Positions 45,496 to 63,170 are shown, counted from the stretch's first letter. The stretch is 64,000 nucleotides of DNA from Paraspadella gotoi (GCA_051294375.1 CM119266.1:2037380-2101379), one strand, 5' to 3'. Notes: generated from the sequence alone by a model not told the origin. Made by a program: numbers and translations.

Positions 45496-45660
45496 CCCAA
45501 ACTCCGGGACAAACACGAAAAGTTATCTCAGTGTTTGACCATCATTTGCGAGAACTGGACTGGCCGGCGCCCGCGACCGCCGAGGAGGAGCCGATGCTAT
45601 CTTTTTCAATATGAGCGGGAAGAGGAGGTCGTCGGAAGAGAAGAGGAAGGGAGGAAATTC
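45496..45660 (+). other. GC-rich exon-like segment, unassigned
   Basis: Directly after the pyrimidine tract and an AG at about 45529, a GC-rich piece is open in more than one frame (one reads FDHHLRELDWPAPATAEEEP). Its composition matches the TRPM exons rather than the surroundings. No family is recognised and the frame is undecided. Confidence 0.25.
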
Positions 45661-46114
45661 GGTTGGTCTCTTCTTTCCTTCCTTTTCATAATAAGCGAAG
45701 AGAACTCATAATCTGATTTGGTCACGGGGTGGGTAGGTGGGAGAGGAGGGTGGAAAAGAGAGGAAGGAGGGGAGAGGAGGGTGGAAAAGAGAGGAAGGGG
45801 GAGAGAGGAGGGTGGAAAAGAGAGGAAGGGGGGGAGAGAAAGTGGTTGATAGTGCGTTAAAAGGTCGATCACGTGATGGAATGTTTGAGGAGTTACTAAA
45901 AATAGAAAATCTGAGTTAAAAAAAAAAAAAAATGAAAGAACATCAATCTCTAGAGATTCTGGATAATTAATAATGATAGAAAGAGAATATAATCAAAAGG
46001 AATGATGGGAAACAAAATAGGAACCTAGTAGGGATCGTTAAATGTCGACCAGCAGGGTGGAAGAGGAAGGAAGGAGAAGGGAGGAAGGAGAAGAAAGAGG
46101 AAGAAGAAGATTGA

Positions 46115-46342
46115 GAGGAAATAAATAAGGAATCGCCGGAAACGGAGGACGTGAGGAAGAAGAGGAGGAAGGAGGAAAAGAAGAGGAGAGAAGAAAGACA
46201 CGAGTTGAACAGATGGACGGAGATATCGAGTAATTTTGCGGAATCGTTGATGCATCTCATTGAGATATTTATCAATATAATTTCAGCCCAACTCCGTTAT
46301 CGTCTTAGAAGTATAGAGGAATTTTGTCGTCAAAAAAAGTAA
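46115..46342 (+). CDS. Possible C-terminal exon of an unknown protein
   Basis: After a stop at 46112-46114 the frame is open to a TAA at 46340-46342. It reads a Lys/Arg/Glu-rich stretch, then HELNRWTEISSNFAESLMHL and IEIFINIISAQLRYRLRSIE. The second half looks like a real amphipathic helix rather than repeat translation. No start or partner exons are found. Confidence 0.25.
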   Translation, partial: EEINKESPETEDVRKKRRKEEKKRREERHELNRWTEISSNFAESLMHLIEIFINIISAQLRYRLRSIEEFCRQKK

Positions 46343-46439
46343 ATATTAATCTGATTCAGAAACCGAAAGTTATTTATGGTTCAAAAAGAATTTTCTTAAC
46401 TGAAAACGGCTGTTGTGAAGGTAGGGTTAGCCACAACAA

Positions 46440-46545
46440 TTTTTTCGACCCCGAGATTGCCAAGTGGATAAACCGGCGGGTCACTTCCGAAAAAATGGCG
46501 TTCACGAGGTGGGACCATTGGGTTCAGAAACAAAACGTTATTCAT
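46440..46545 (+). tRNA. tRNA-Ser-like relic or SINE head
   Basis: TTGCCAAGTGGATAAACCGG resembles the D arm and A box of tRNA-Ser (GGCCGAGTGGTTAAGGC). An arm-like CGGGTCACTTCCG follows, then a long variable region and GGTTCAGAAAC as a poor B box. The acceptor stem does not close. It is not a functional tRNA by eye. Confidence 0.3.
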
Positions 46546-46929
46546 ATGCGTTAATACGTCACGGATGAAATGGAAGGGTCTAATGGAACGCTAATGTCCG
46601 TGATTCATTATTAACCTGAGTCCAAGTTATTAACAAGCACAACAGAGATGCGAGAAACTTTCACCAAGTCACTTATTTCACTCATTGCGAAGAAAAAACA
46701 AGTTTTTACGCCAAAACAAAACAAAAAAAAAACGAAAAGGAAACAACAAAACATTAATTCCGCGTCGCTTTTCGTAATATTATTCATCGTAAAAAGTTAT
46801 TAATCGTTCGAAGCGACGACGAATAGAAAAAAGTAAAAAGAAAAGAAAATCCTCATCAAAAAGAAGAGAAAAGAATTGCAAATGCGATTCGCATCTTCGT
46901 TGCCAAGAGAAACAAGCATTTGTATCAAT

Positions 46930-47176
46930 CAGCGAGCGATGACGCCGCCGACGCCGCCTCCGTTGGGGGGCGACGACGCCGCAGCGGCAGCCGCCAAACC
47001 GCCAGCGCCGAGAAGGAAACAAAAAACGATTTGTTTTCTCCTCTTTTGCCGTCAGATGCCCAACGAAAATTGGCGCCACTCCATCGAGAGATCGGCGTGA
47101 CGGCGCCGAAGATGAAGGCCCCGGATGTGGGGACGATGACGATTTGTGAGAGGAACGACGATGACGGATCTAATGG
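46930..47176 (+). CDS. GC-rich exon-like segment, disordered protein, unassigned
   Basis: A frame reads SDDAADAASVGGRRRR and later LAPLHREIGVTAPKMKAPDV and MTICERNDDDGSN, ending near a GT at 47177. GC content is far above the flanks. It may be one exon of an unrecognised gene; the Ala/Arg/Asp-rich part resembles low-complexity linkers such as that in TRPM exon 3. Confidence 0.25.
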
Positions 47177-51060
<3,884 letters not shown>

Positions 51061-51097
51061 TTCTTCTCTCTCTCTCTCTCTCTCTCGTCTCTCTCTC

Positions 51098-51159
<62 letters not shown>

Positions 51160-51868
51160 CTCCCTCCCTCTCTCCTTCTCTCCCCTTAACATCGAATGCT
51201 CTTTTTGTTCGACAGTCGTTTAGTTTTTCCGGCCAATTAGGATCCGTCGATTGTTTTCGACCAATCAGAATCGCCGGTTTTAACGACGTCATCAACGACT
51301 CGAATTCTCAACTCGTGAGGATCGTTTCTTCTCTTGATTCTCAACTCATTGTTCCTTCGTGTCGAGTTGATTGTCAACGCGTCAACTCAAATTTTCGCTT
51401 CTGTTTAACTATTCTTTTTTTTCTTTTTTAAAGCTAATTTTGAGTAAATTGTTTATTCATTCTTGGTTCTACATTTTAAAGAGTCAACGTATAAAACTAT
51501 GAATGTAACAAAAATACTATGATTTTTTACGAATATAAATCTTTTTTCATCAATAAACTAATGAAAAATAAAAAGTAACAGTTTCGTTTTAAATATTGTT
51601 ATCCTATCCAAAACCCAAAATGCAAATCTTTTTTCTGCAAACTCCGGATGTAATTTTTTTCTTTAATTCCCGTATGTAACTGGCACTCACCACGTTTAAA
51701 AAAAAATCCTCTCGTTTGTTCCCAGCGGAATTTCCATCCGGGTCCCCGGCTGTAACTGGAAAGCGATGACGAGCGGGGGTGAGAGGAGAAACCTCATAAC
51801 GCTCGGTTATTGTGCCGCTAATTACGGCTTCGCTTATCGAGAAACAATCATGGATTCCAGATTTTTAG

Positions 51869-51919
<51 letters not shown>

Positions 51920-52178
51920 AGAGGGAACAGAGGGGGACATGGAGAGAGGAGATGAAAGGAAAGAGAAGGAGAATGAAGGAGCGGAAGAGATAACCTCTAT
52001 TTGGCTTTTGTTAAGACGTATTAATTAAACATACATATACACACTTTTTATGTGCACGTATCATGTTGAACTTACTATATCATTAGCATCTTCACTTGAT
52101 AAACTTACTCCTGTTGTGACAAATTTCTTTCTCCCGCCCATAAACGCGAGCGCCCTTCCTTCCACCGTTTTAAAAAAC

Positions 52179-52252
<74 letters not shown>

Positions 52253-53326
52253 AGAGAAAGGAAAAGAGATGTAAAACGTTTGGCGTTAAAGAGGCAGAGA
52301 AACGATGGGTTTATCGATTCTCGTTTGGTCTTTAATGTCAAACTAATTTTGTAAGAAAATTGAACAAAGGAATAAAAGTTGGTCGAGGGAGGAATAGGGA
52401 GGAAAAGGAGGAAAGGGAGTAAAGGGAGGAAAGGGAGGAAAGGGAAGGAAAAGGAGGAAAGGGAGGAAAGNNNNNNNNNNNNNNNNNNNNNNNNNCACTA
52501 TTTTTCCCTCGTTCTGTCCGGTTTCCCTTTACTCCTTTCCCTTTTTTTTCTTTTCCCCCCTCTCCCTTTACTCCCTTTCTTCCCTTTCTCGCGTCCTGTC
52601 TTCCTTTGCCTCTCTTGTCCGTCCTTTTCCTCCTTTCTCATTTTTCTACCTTTTCTCCCTCTTTCTCTTCCTTTCTTCCCTTTCCTCCCTTTCTCTTTTT
52701 CGATCCCTTTACTCCCTTTCTTCCCTTTCCTCCCTGTGCTCCCTCGTTCTTGCCTTTTCCTCCTTTTCCTTCTTTTCGCCTTTGTTGCCTCCTCTTATCG
52801 CCTTTCCCTCCCTTTGTCTTCCAGCTTTGCCTCGCTTTTCTTTCTTTTCCTGCTCTTTCCTCCCTCTTGCTTTTCCTTTCCTGGCTCTTTGCCTCTCCTT
52901 TTCTCCCCATCTTGCTTACCCGTTTCCTTTGTTTTCCCTCGTGTCCCATTTTAGACTCGCCTCTTCTTCCTTTTCTCCAATTTCCCTGTCCTTCTCTCTT
53001 CTTCCTTCCGCCTTTCCTCGCGCTCATCTTCCTTTCGCATCCCTTTCCTCCCTTCCCTCCCTCGTCTTCTTTTCCTTCCTTTTCCTCCCTTTCTTCCTTT
53101 TCCTTTCTTTTCCTCCTTTAACTCCTTTCCTCTTTTCCTGCACTGATGTCCTCCTCGACCAACTTGTTATTCCTTATGTTCAATTGTTCTTACAAAAGTA
53201 GTTTGACATTAAAGACATAACCGAGAAATCGATAAAACACATCGTTTCTGTCTCTGCCTTTTAACGCCAAAACGTTTTACATCGGTCTTTTTCCTTTCTC
53301 TCTCTCTTCTCTCTCTCTTCTCTCTC

Positions 53327-53358
<32 letters not shown>

Positions 53359-54200
53359 CTCTCTCCCCTCCCTCCCTCTCTCCTTCTCTCCCCTTTAAAC
53401 AAATCGATATGCTCCTTTTTGTTCGGGACAAGTCCCGGTTTAGTTTTTCCGCCAATTTAGGATCCGTTCGATTGTTTTCGACCATCAGTGAATCGCCGGT
53501 TTTTTTCAACGATCGTCATCAACCGACTCGTACACTTCTTCAACTCGGTGAGGCATTCTCTTCTTCTCTTGATTCTCAACTCATTGTTCCTTCGTGTGAC
53601 GTTGATTGTCAACGCCCGTCAACTCAAATTTTCGCTTCTGGGGATTTAGACTATTCTGCTTTTTTTTCTTTTTTAAAGGCATAATTTTTCGCAGTAATAT
53701 TGTTCTATCTTCATTTCTTTGGTTCTACATTTTAAAGCAGTCAACGTTTATTCAAATACTATGAAATGATAAGCAAAAATACTCATGATGTTTTTACGAA
53801 TACTAAACTCTCTTTTTCATCAATTAAACTTAATGAACAATCTTTAAAAATTAACGAGTCTCTCGTTTTAAATATTTTCATCCTATATCCAAAACCCAGA
53901 ATGCAAATCTCTTTTTCTGCAAACTCCGGATGTAATTTTTTTCTTTATTCCCGTATGTAACTGGCACTCACCCACGCCTTAAAAAAAATCCTTCTCGCTT
54001 TGTTCCAGCTGAATTCCCATCCGGTGCTCCCGGCTGTTAACTGGAAAGCCCGCCATGACGAGCGGGGGTAGTGAGAGGAGAACCTCCATAACGCTCGGCT
54101 TAATTGTGCCGCTAAATACGGCCTTCGCCTTATCGAGAAAACAATCATGGACTTCCAGACTTTTTAGCCTTCATCTCTCTCTCTCTCTTCTCTCTCTCTC
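51061..54200. repeat. Rearranged duplicated block with inverted and direct copies
   Basis: 53290-54180 is a noisy direct copy of about 51065-51900 (shared: GGATCCGTCGATTGTTTTCG-type, AATCGCCGGTTTT, TCAACTCATTGTTCCTTCGTG, CGAGCGGGGGT). 53140-53285 is the reverse complement of 52255-52390 (TTTGACATTAAAGAC, AACGTTTTACATC). Junctions fall in CT/GA arrays. An N gap of 25 lies at 52471-52495 and a C/T-rich tract at 52500-53140. No gene is seen. Confidence 0.7.
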
Positions 54201-54619
54201 TCCTCTCCTCTCTCTCTCTCCTCTTCTCTCTGCTAAAGGGAGGAAAAGGAGGAAAGAGAGGAAAGGGAAGAAGAGGGAGGAAAGGGAGGAAAGGGAGGAA
54301 AATGGGAGTGAAGGCTTTTTGAAGTTTGAAAGGACCAAAGAAATGGATGGGAGTAAAGAGAAGATAGAAGAAGTTTATATAATGGAAGGGAGAATATAAA
54401 AGTAAAGAAAAAATGAAATGAAATGTTAAACGTACTAGAAAAAGTAGCATGAAGGAAGAAAGATTAAAAATAGCGCAAAGTATATTTTAAAATATTTTAC
54501 CATACCTTGCATGACGTTTTTGCCATAAAGAAAAAAATAAGGATTAAAAACATAGCAAAGGAAATTAAAGTTAAAAACATGGGAGAACAAAAGAACTGAA
54601 AGTTGCAATGAGGAAAAGA

Positions 54620-54903
54620 AAATGTTAAAAAAAAAGGAAGGAGGCAAACCTATATATGTATATAGTCCTCGAGTGAAAACGAAAATACCTCGCAGCGACA
54701 ACACTCTCGGGTTTTCGAAAATCATTGCAGGAGCAGCATTATTATTAATATTCCTACATGGTTTAATGATTTACGCCATTTCTACTATCTTGTACCATCA
54801 GTCTAATGCCAACCATTCTTTCTTGGAATTAAATTTTTTTCTTTAATTTTTAATTACAAAATTTTAATTCGATTACCAAAGACAGCCGTCAAAGCAATCC
54901 ACC

Positions 54904-54941
<38 letters not shown>

Positions 54942-56058
54942 NNNNNNNNNNNNNNNNNNNNNNNNNNNNNNNNNNNNNNNNNNNNNNNNNNNNNNNNNNN
55001 NNNNNNNNNNNNNNNNNNNNNNNNNNNNNNNNNNNNNNNNNNNNNNNNNNNNNNNNNNNNNNNNNNNNNNNNNNNNNNNNNNNNNNNNNNNNNNAGGCGA
55101 CAGAACGGATCTGTCATATGCTAATTAGTGGTCGAGTCCCGAGACTTTAAACAGATCCGCGTCCTAATGAAATGAGTCTTTGAAAGGCCGTCTGGGGAAG
55201 AAGTGGGAAAAAATGGGGGAGGGAGAATAGGAAGGAGAACGGGAAGAATGGAGAGGAGAATGTGGAAGAACGTTGGGGGATAACGGTGAGGAGAACGAGA
55301 AGAATTGGGAGGAGAATGGGAAAGAATGCCTGAGGGAGAATGGGGAGAAACAATAGGGACTTTAGGGAGGATAATGAGTAGCATGGGGAGAAAAATGAAA
55401 ATAATGGGCAGAGTTGGGAAGAATGAGGAAGAAAAGAGGAGAATGGGAGAAGGAGTGGGGAGAACTAAGAGAATGAGGAGGAAAGAGGAGNNNNNNNNNN
55501 NNNNNNNNNNNNNNNNNNNNNNNNNNNNNNNNNNNNNNNNNNNNNNNNNNNNNNNNNNNNNNNNNNNNNNNNNNNNNNNNNNNNNNNNNNNNNNNNNNNN
55601 NNNNNNNNNNNNNNNNNNNNNNNNNNNNNNNNNNNNNNNNNNNNNNNNNNNNNNNNNNNNNNNNNNNNNNNNNNNNNNNNNNNNNNNNNNNNNNNNNAAC
55701 TAAGAGAATGAGGAGGAAAGAGGAGAATGGGAGAACGGTGCGAAAAATTAAAAAAAATGGAAATCTTGGAGGAATGGGATAAAGTGGAGAATAGGGAGAA
55801 TTTTACAAATAGGAGAATTGTGTACAAATATTGGGGATAAAAAAGAAGATACTTTAGGGAGATTTTGGAGAATGTGTTAAAAAATAAGGAATTAAAAAAA
55901 AGAAAAAGTGGGAAAAAGAAAACTGTTAGGGAATAAATGTGAAAGAATGAAGGAGATTAGAATAAGAAAAGAAAAAGAAAAAAACTAATTTAGCCCAGCT
56001 ACTTTTATTACATATTAAATGTTTATTTTCAACTTTAGTTAATCCTTAATTAGTCCGT

Positions 56059-56091
<33 letters not shown>

Positions 56092-56202
56092 NNNNNNNNN
56101 NNNNNNNNNNNNNNNNCAGTTAGTTCGGTCAGAGGTGACTTCCATTCCTTCCCACCCTGTTTTCCTCCTTTTCTCCATATCTTTTCTCTCATTTGTCCTC
56201 TG

Positions 56203-56265
<63 letters not shown>

Positions 56266-56276
56266 GCTTCGTCTCC

Positions 56277-56307
<31 letters not shown>

Positions 56308-56312
56308 ATCTT

Positions 56313-56347
<35 letters not shown>

Positions 56348-57480
56348 CAGCGACAGAACGGATCTGTCATATGCTAGGATTAGGTTGGTCGGAGTCGCCG
56401 GGAGACTTTAAACAGATCCGCGTGCCTAGAGGGAAATGAGCTTTGAAAGGCCCTCTGGGGAAGGAAGTGGAAAAGGATGGGGAGGGATAAATGAGGAAGG
56501 AGGAACGGAAAGAATGGAGGAGGAGAATGGTGGAAGGAACGATGTGGGGGATAGACGGTGAGGAGAGGACCTGAGGATAAGATTGGCAGGAGGAAATGGC
56601 GAAAGGAATGGGCGCTGAGGAGAATGGGGGAAACAATAGGGACTTTAGGGAGGAAATAGAGTAGCATGGGGAGAAAAATGAAATAATGGCAGAGTTGGGA
56701 AGAATGAGGAAGAAAAGAGGAGGAATGGGAAAGGAGGGTGGGGAGAAACTAAGAGATATGAGGGGAAAGAGGAATATGCGTGAGAACGAGGATCAGGTGG
56801 CGGTAGTGGGGAGAGATAGGAATGGAGAGAAAAAAGGGGAGGAATGGAGGGGGAGAGGAGAACGAGGAGTGGGAGAGACGTAGGAGAATGAGAAGAAAGA
56901 GGAAGATGGAGGGAGAGAGCGGAGGAGTGGGGAGAACGTGAGAGAGGAATGAGGAGGGAGAAGAGGGAGAGAGCGGGGGAGTGGGCAGAACGGAGGGCAG
57001 TGGGGAGAACTAAGAGAATGAGGAAGGACAGAGGAGAGATGGAGAGACGAGGAGTGGAGAACTAAGGGAGAATGTGTAGGGGGAAAGAGGAGAATGAGAG
57101 AGCGGAGGAGTGGGGGAGAACTAAGAGAGATGAGGAGGAAAGAGGGAGAATGGGTCGGGAGACACGGTGCCGAAAAATCGTAAAGAAAAAATGGAAATCT
57201 TGAGAATGGATAAAGGGGAGAAGTAGGGAATTTACCAGAAAGGAGATTGGTCAAATATGGGAAAGAAGTAGAGGAAGATACTGTAGGAGATTTTAGGAAG
57301 AATGTGTTAAAAAAATAGGAATTAAAAAAAAAGAAAAAGTGGGAAAAGGAAAACTGTAGGAATAAATGTGAAAGAATGAAGGAGATGAGAATGAAGGAGA
57401 TAAGAAAGAAGGAAAAAAAAACTGAAATTCAGCCGCAGGCTATTGTTATTACATATTAAATGTTTATTCAAACTGGGTTA
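54620..57480. repeat. Segmental tandem copies with N gaps
   Basis: A roughly 1-kb purine-rich unit beginning with GCGACAGAACGGATCTGTC occurs at 55096-56050 and 56350-57480, and again at 63578-64000 (cut by the window edge). The stretch before it (54640-54940; AGTCCTCGAGTGAAAACG, AACACTCTCGGGTT) recurs at 63190-63490. N gaps: 54942-55094, 55491-55697, 56092-56116. Confidence 0.75.
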
Positions 57481-57558
57481 GAGGATCCTTAAATTACCGG
57501 TTGGGCGTCGTCCGTCTCTCTGCTCGTCTCTCTCTGCCTTCTCTGCTCTCTCTCTGCT

Positions 57559-57593
<35 letters not shown>

Positions 57594-60500
57594 TCCCTTT
57601 CAAGTCGGCTTTAATTCGTTCATTTGCCGACATCGATTCTCCTGCGAGGACGACGTCTGTTGCCGACATCTGTTGCCGACAGATTTTTATAAAAAAAAAA
57701 CTCATATCGATTTTCTTTGTTTTTATCATTTTTCCCATTTCGATTCAATCAATGGTAATAAATTTTAAAAAATTAATAATGATTACCGAAACATGTAATA
57801 CTCCCATTTCTCGCAATGGTTAATGGTTATGCAATAACCATATAGTAGTAAGTGGCATTATTTTTCATTAACCAGCTCGGAATTTAAAGGCTTACGAAAC
57901 TACGACTATTTCATTAGGCGAAAAAAGTGTTTTTTAAATTTTATAAGAAAAAAATATGTAAGTCGTAACTTTTAGGGCAAATCTACTACATCTATATCTA
58001 TATCTATATCTATATCTATATCTATATCTATATCTAAATTATCCATTGACTATTACAATCGACAAGGGAAATCAAGTCCTCTAAAAAGGTAATGAAGAAA
58101 ATCGATAATAGTTATACTTTTGGAAATCTTTTGAAGTTTAGATGTTATAACCTGTAGGTATTGTATAGTTATATCAATAATATATATACCAATTTCATAG
58201 AAGGTTTGAGCGATTCTTATTCAGGACGAGATTTTGTCTCGAGTTTAAGACATGAACAAATTTAAAGAGGACGACGTATCGATTTGAAACCTCGTTACCT
58301 TCATCTCTCTATCTCCCTCTCTCTCTCTCGGGAAGAGAGGGAGAGATGGATAAATGCTATACAGTTACAATGGAAAATAAGAGAGTGAGTGACACATATG
58401 TTCATATATAGAGATTATACAAATATTCTCCTTGTCTCATATGCTCTGAGCACCGGTCACCAACACCACCACCATACCAGCTATTATGATAAGTTATATC
58501 TCGGCAACTACCGCTGGCACAGCGCGCACGTAATTTTTTTCTTTAATTCGGTATGTAACTCTGGTTTGCACGTACCAGAGTCACCTTTACTGTTATAGCA
58601 GACAATCCTTCTGCTTCACGTTGACCCGATTGCGGTCGAGCGAGAGTGATCATCATGCAGGTGGTGGATCGCAGACCAGTGTCTGCGCGTAACTATAATG
58701 AGGTCGCAAGCGAATGTACGGTCATAGCGGAAGTGTGAGTGAGAGGTAGATGATAATTCTTATTATGTTAACAGAACTACGAGTTAGTTACAGTGCACTT
58801 TGAGCTTAATACCCATAGCGCCTCTTTATCTGTGGAGCTTATCTGAGTATTATAGTAAGCACACACATGCATAAACTATTTTTATAGTTTTTGAGAGTAT
58901 ATATTTCAAGATTTGGCGTTTCACAGCGCCTCATCTTTTTTTCTTTCTGCTACTCTCCTATATCTCTCGAATCCAGTCAAAATCGATCAGCATCTCAAAA
59001 CGATACAAACATCCTAATATACAAAGTGATAACCATTGTTTCGGGTTTTTTAGTTTTTTTAATCAGTTCTTCTTATATTTTGTAATGATGAATTTTCTAT
59101 CCTCTCAAAGGACCGCTAAAACGGAAGAGTACAGGGTGGGAATCGCTACTCCATATTTTTTTATTTCATGACGTATACAATATGATTATGGTTAAGTAAT
59201 AATATCGCTATCTATTAAAGAAAGAAAGAAAGAAAGTTCACAAGAATCAGTTCATAAGAAAGAAAGAAAGAAAGAAAGAAAGAAAAAGAAATAGAAAGAA
59301 AGGACAAAGAAAGAGAAAGAAAGAGAGAAAAAAAGAGAAATTCAGAAAATTCAAAGAAAATAAAAGTACAAAGAAAGAAAAAGAAACAAACCAAACTAAG
59401 AGAAAAGAAAGCAAGAAAGCCTTCTTTCTCTTACTCTCTGACGACATTCAATACCATCTCTCTCTCTCCGATTTACCTTCATATTATTTTGTATAGGGAC
59501 TCGGAGATATACCAGTAGCGCGCGGGATTCATGGAGGAGAGGGAAGATTGCAGCAGAGATCAGAGCAGAGAGGATATTGCAGAGCTGCGAACGCAGTACT
59601 GAGATGAAAAACAATATCATGGCGGCAAACTATGTTCAATAGACCGTCGGCGGCGCGTTTTCGTTTGTAGACAGACACGTATTTTAATGATAAAACTCTT
59701 AGGCACGTCATAGTATCGAGATCTCACAACTTAAGCTTTCACTTTATTGAATTAGGATTGCCCTACATGGTCGCGAGCTTAACTGCTTAATGTATCATGG
59801 TCCGTGTCTAGGGCGAAGGACACTATTTACGTAATTTGATAACAAACGATATACTCCGCGTCGTCTGAGTGATCATAATTTATATCCTTCTCCTCTAGCT
59901 CCTTCGGTCGTTCTTTGGAACTTCTTATTTTCCTTAATACTTCTGCGCGTATGCTCTGGTGTTTGCTTATTTTTTTCTTGTCTCGTTTTATTTATTATGC
60001 TATTCTCACATTGTTTCTATTCGGACGTCTCTATTGGGGGTCTCCTCTCCAACCCTCATTCTTTCTCATCCTTCTTTCACTCTCTTTCTCGGTTTTCATA
60101 TATACTGATTACCATGTCACGATTGTGAGACTGATAGAGAAGTATGAGTTATGCAGTACGAGAGAGAGATGATACGTATTTTATGTATCAGTATTTAGTT
60201 CATGTTACTAAGATAGAAGAAGTTTAGTCTTTTGTATGAGCTATGTAGTGTATAGATGGAGCTAAATTGCTAGAAATTCGATCAAAAACATCTCGCTTGT
60301 CTGGCGTCTTTGCAAGCGATTTATATAGAGCGCTGAACGAGAAAAGAAAAAAACATATAAAAGTAGAAAACATACGAATAGGGTGAAAATATAATTGCTG
60401 ATCACACAGAGCAGTTCGATATACAAAAAAGTTGAAATACTGGAACTTATGCATTAAAATAAAATTTTTGTAACGCGAAATTTTCTTTTACAATTATAAA

Positions 60501-63170
60501 TTCATTTGTCACAAGTAAAAAAGTGGATCAAACGTCTCGAGACCGCGAGAGAGAAGCATGGATGCCTGTATTAAGTTGCTCAGCAGAGACAATGAGTGGA
60601 AACGAGAATTATGCGGGGGAGTGAGATGCCATCGATAAAACGTATGGCACAAAGGGATGCACAAGTGTACAGCCAGGCCACGGTTAAATGAGCTTGAAGT
60701 GATAACGACATGGAGAAAAAGGACTGAGAGAATGGCGTACGACGTGGGAAGAGATTAGCGTATGATGAAAAAAGCGGTACAAGAGTCATGTAAGTATCAT
60801 GACAAGCGATGTGAACGTCGGAGCGACACAGGACGTAGGACAATTATGAGTGTCCCTAGTCGATAAAGACGCGAGGGAAACATCATTTCCAAGGATCTTG
60901 AGGAACTGGAAGACCGAAAATGACGCGACAACAAGTAAAGAATAAAAGGAATGAAGGAAATATGAAGATAGAGTGAGGGAATTTACGAGAGTGAAGGAGA
61001 CATTATAATGTTGAATTAAATAAAACTTGTGATCTGTTAAGTTTTCCCAAAACGCAGAGTTGATATTTTGTGAGAGAGATATAAAGAGAAAAAGATGTGT
61101 ATTATTATTAATTTTCATTAATGATGTATTTATTTTTTTATTTACTTTTAGTTAGGTGAAGGGAGAGCTGAGGAAAGTATACAATAGGACATGCGAGGAT
61201 AGTTGAACAAGAGGGAGGAAGAGGAGGTTAGAACTTGGAAGATGTTTTCAAAAGATCGCCGCACAATAAAGTCAGTAATGTGAGAATAGCAAAAGAAAGA
61301 ATAATTACTTTGTGTTTGCCAAGTTGGTAATGAAAGTTGGTAAACGAGGACGGGTAAATATAAAAAAAAATCCAATATAGGGAATTATACATGAGTTAAT
61401 AAGATGAGGAGGAAACTATTAGGTGCGAAACACGGAATGCATAAAAGACTAGTTGCCCAGCTCTGGTAATTTTAAGATAGATATACAAAGAATAATGACA
61501 TAAGATCGAACAGAGAACACTCTCGGACATGCTGAGATTTATTAGTCGACAATTGCGCAAACACTTTTAAAAAGAGTAATCCAGTTGAAAGGCAGTACAC
61601 CGTATCAAGGTGGAAGGTAAGGTTATATAGTATATTTCTAAGAATATTTGCAATTGGTATGAGAAAGTATTAGATGAAGAGTAAAAGATGTGAAATTAGT
61701 CGAGGGAAAGGGAGATAGCATTTATTACTAAATTGTGGTATATGATTCTATGAGTGTGTTATGTGTATATTGTATGTATTGGTGTTATGATTAAAATGAG
61801 GATTAAGTGTGAGTGTATTATAATGTGAGTGTAAAGAGTATTGGATATAGGGAGTTGATAGATTTCTTGTTGTATTGTTTTTAATTATGGATTAGAAAAG
61901 GACGTAAAGGGGAGGAAACAAAAGAAAAGGGAGTTCGAAAGGCTCAGAGGAAAGGGAACAGATAGAGCGAAAAAAGCGGAAGAGAATAATATGTAGCGAA
62001 ATATAGAGAGGAATATGTGTTGAAACTAAAGTTTCGGGGAGAAAGGTGAGCTGTACGATTGAGGTGATCGTAGAACTGACTGGACTAAAATTCTAGGCGC
62101 ATTGAGGACAGGAAAAGGGATGGCAGAAATAGGGTGGGAAGTCGGGTATGAAAAATGGCGCAGAAAGAAAGACGAGTGGGCGCCGTCAAGGCTTTTTACC
62201 GGACCCAGTTTTGAAGAGAAATGACGAAGCGGACGCAAAGTCTCATAAGAATGACAGTTCGGCTAAGGCGCGAAAGGACGACGTAATCTGAGGGACGAAG
62301 CCTTCGAGGACGCTGTTAACGAAATGTCTGTAGTAGAAAGGAGTGAAGTCTGTAGGGGTAGTAGCAGAGGAAGTTAGTAAAAGGTCTCATAAGGGCAGGA
62401 GGTAAGGAACAGAAAACATTATTATCAGAAGCACAAACTCAGCCAATATATATAAGGTTTAAAGTGTCTTCTTACTTGTTTACGGTGTTATAGCCAATAA
62501 TAAAACAAAAATAGGAGATGCTTCTCTCATAGAAAAGATCCACGGCAAAATATCCAGAACGATCACAGTAAAGGAAAAGAAATGAAATGTTAAAAACAAA
62601 TAATAAGATTCCGAGATATCTAAGAAGAGTTCTACATGGCTTACATACAAGACTAAACACCAGTGACAACCCTTTGAGAGAAAATCTGAAAGAATCCACG
62701 TGGGTAGAAATTCAGAATAATAGAGATCTTAATTATAGCGAAATCTAGATACGGAGAAAATCACGGGACAAGGAAAAGCAATTACAATAACAGTAAAGCG
62801 CCAAGCTGTACACTGCTTCGGAATTCTGTACATAGTATAACAGCGCCTAGTGTCTAGTCGCCGTAGGACGTTTTCAGAGGTATGAGTTAGGCTTGAGGAG
62901 GAGGGGATATTTTAGGTAGATATAAGATAGATGATGTACTGGATCCCTCGTTATAATTAAGTTATTTATCGAAGGAGGGGGTTACTATATATTTCAAAAC
63001 ATATTTTTACTTTATTAGCATATGAGAGTGATTGGATTTTGGTACAGAAAAAATAGGGATTTAAAAGCCATACGCCCGTGTCAGTGGGCGAGGGGCATTG
63101 TAATAGCTTGGGATTTAATATAAACCATTGGGAGGGAAATACATGAGTTATCATGAGGGAAATGTTTAAA
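57481..63170. other. Gene-free, possibly noisy sequence
   Basis: Contains a hexanucleotide array (TATATC)n at about 57990-58036, a weak relative of the 51.65-kb and 53.93-kb segments at 58530-58590 (TAATTTTTTTCTTTAATTC, TATGTAACT), and (GAAA)n at 59218-59285. No open frame above about 110 codons and no recognisable protein motif on either strand. Confidence 0.55.

Noticed and set aside
44838-45614. Three long overlapping plus-strand frames of 230-260 codons rich in Phe, Ser and Pro
   Set aside because: The C/T-only sequence contains few stop codons in any frame; all frames are equally open and repetitive.
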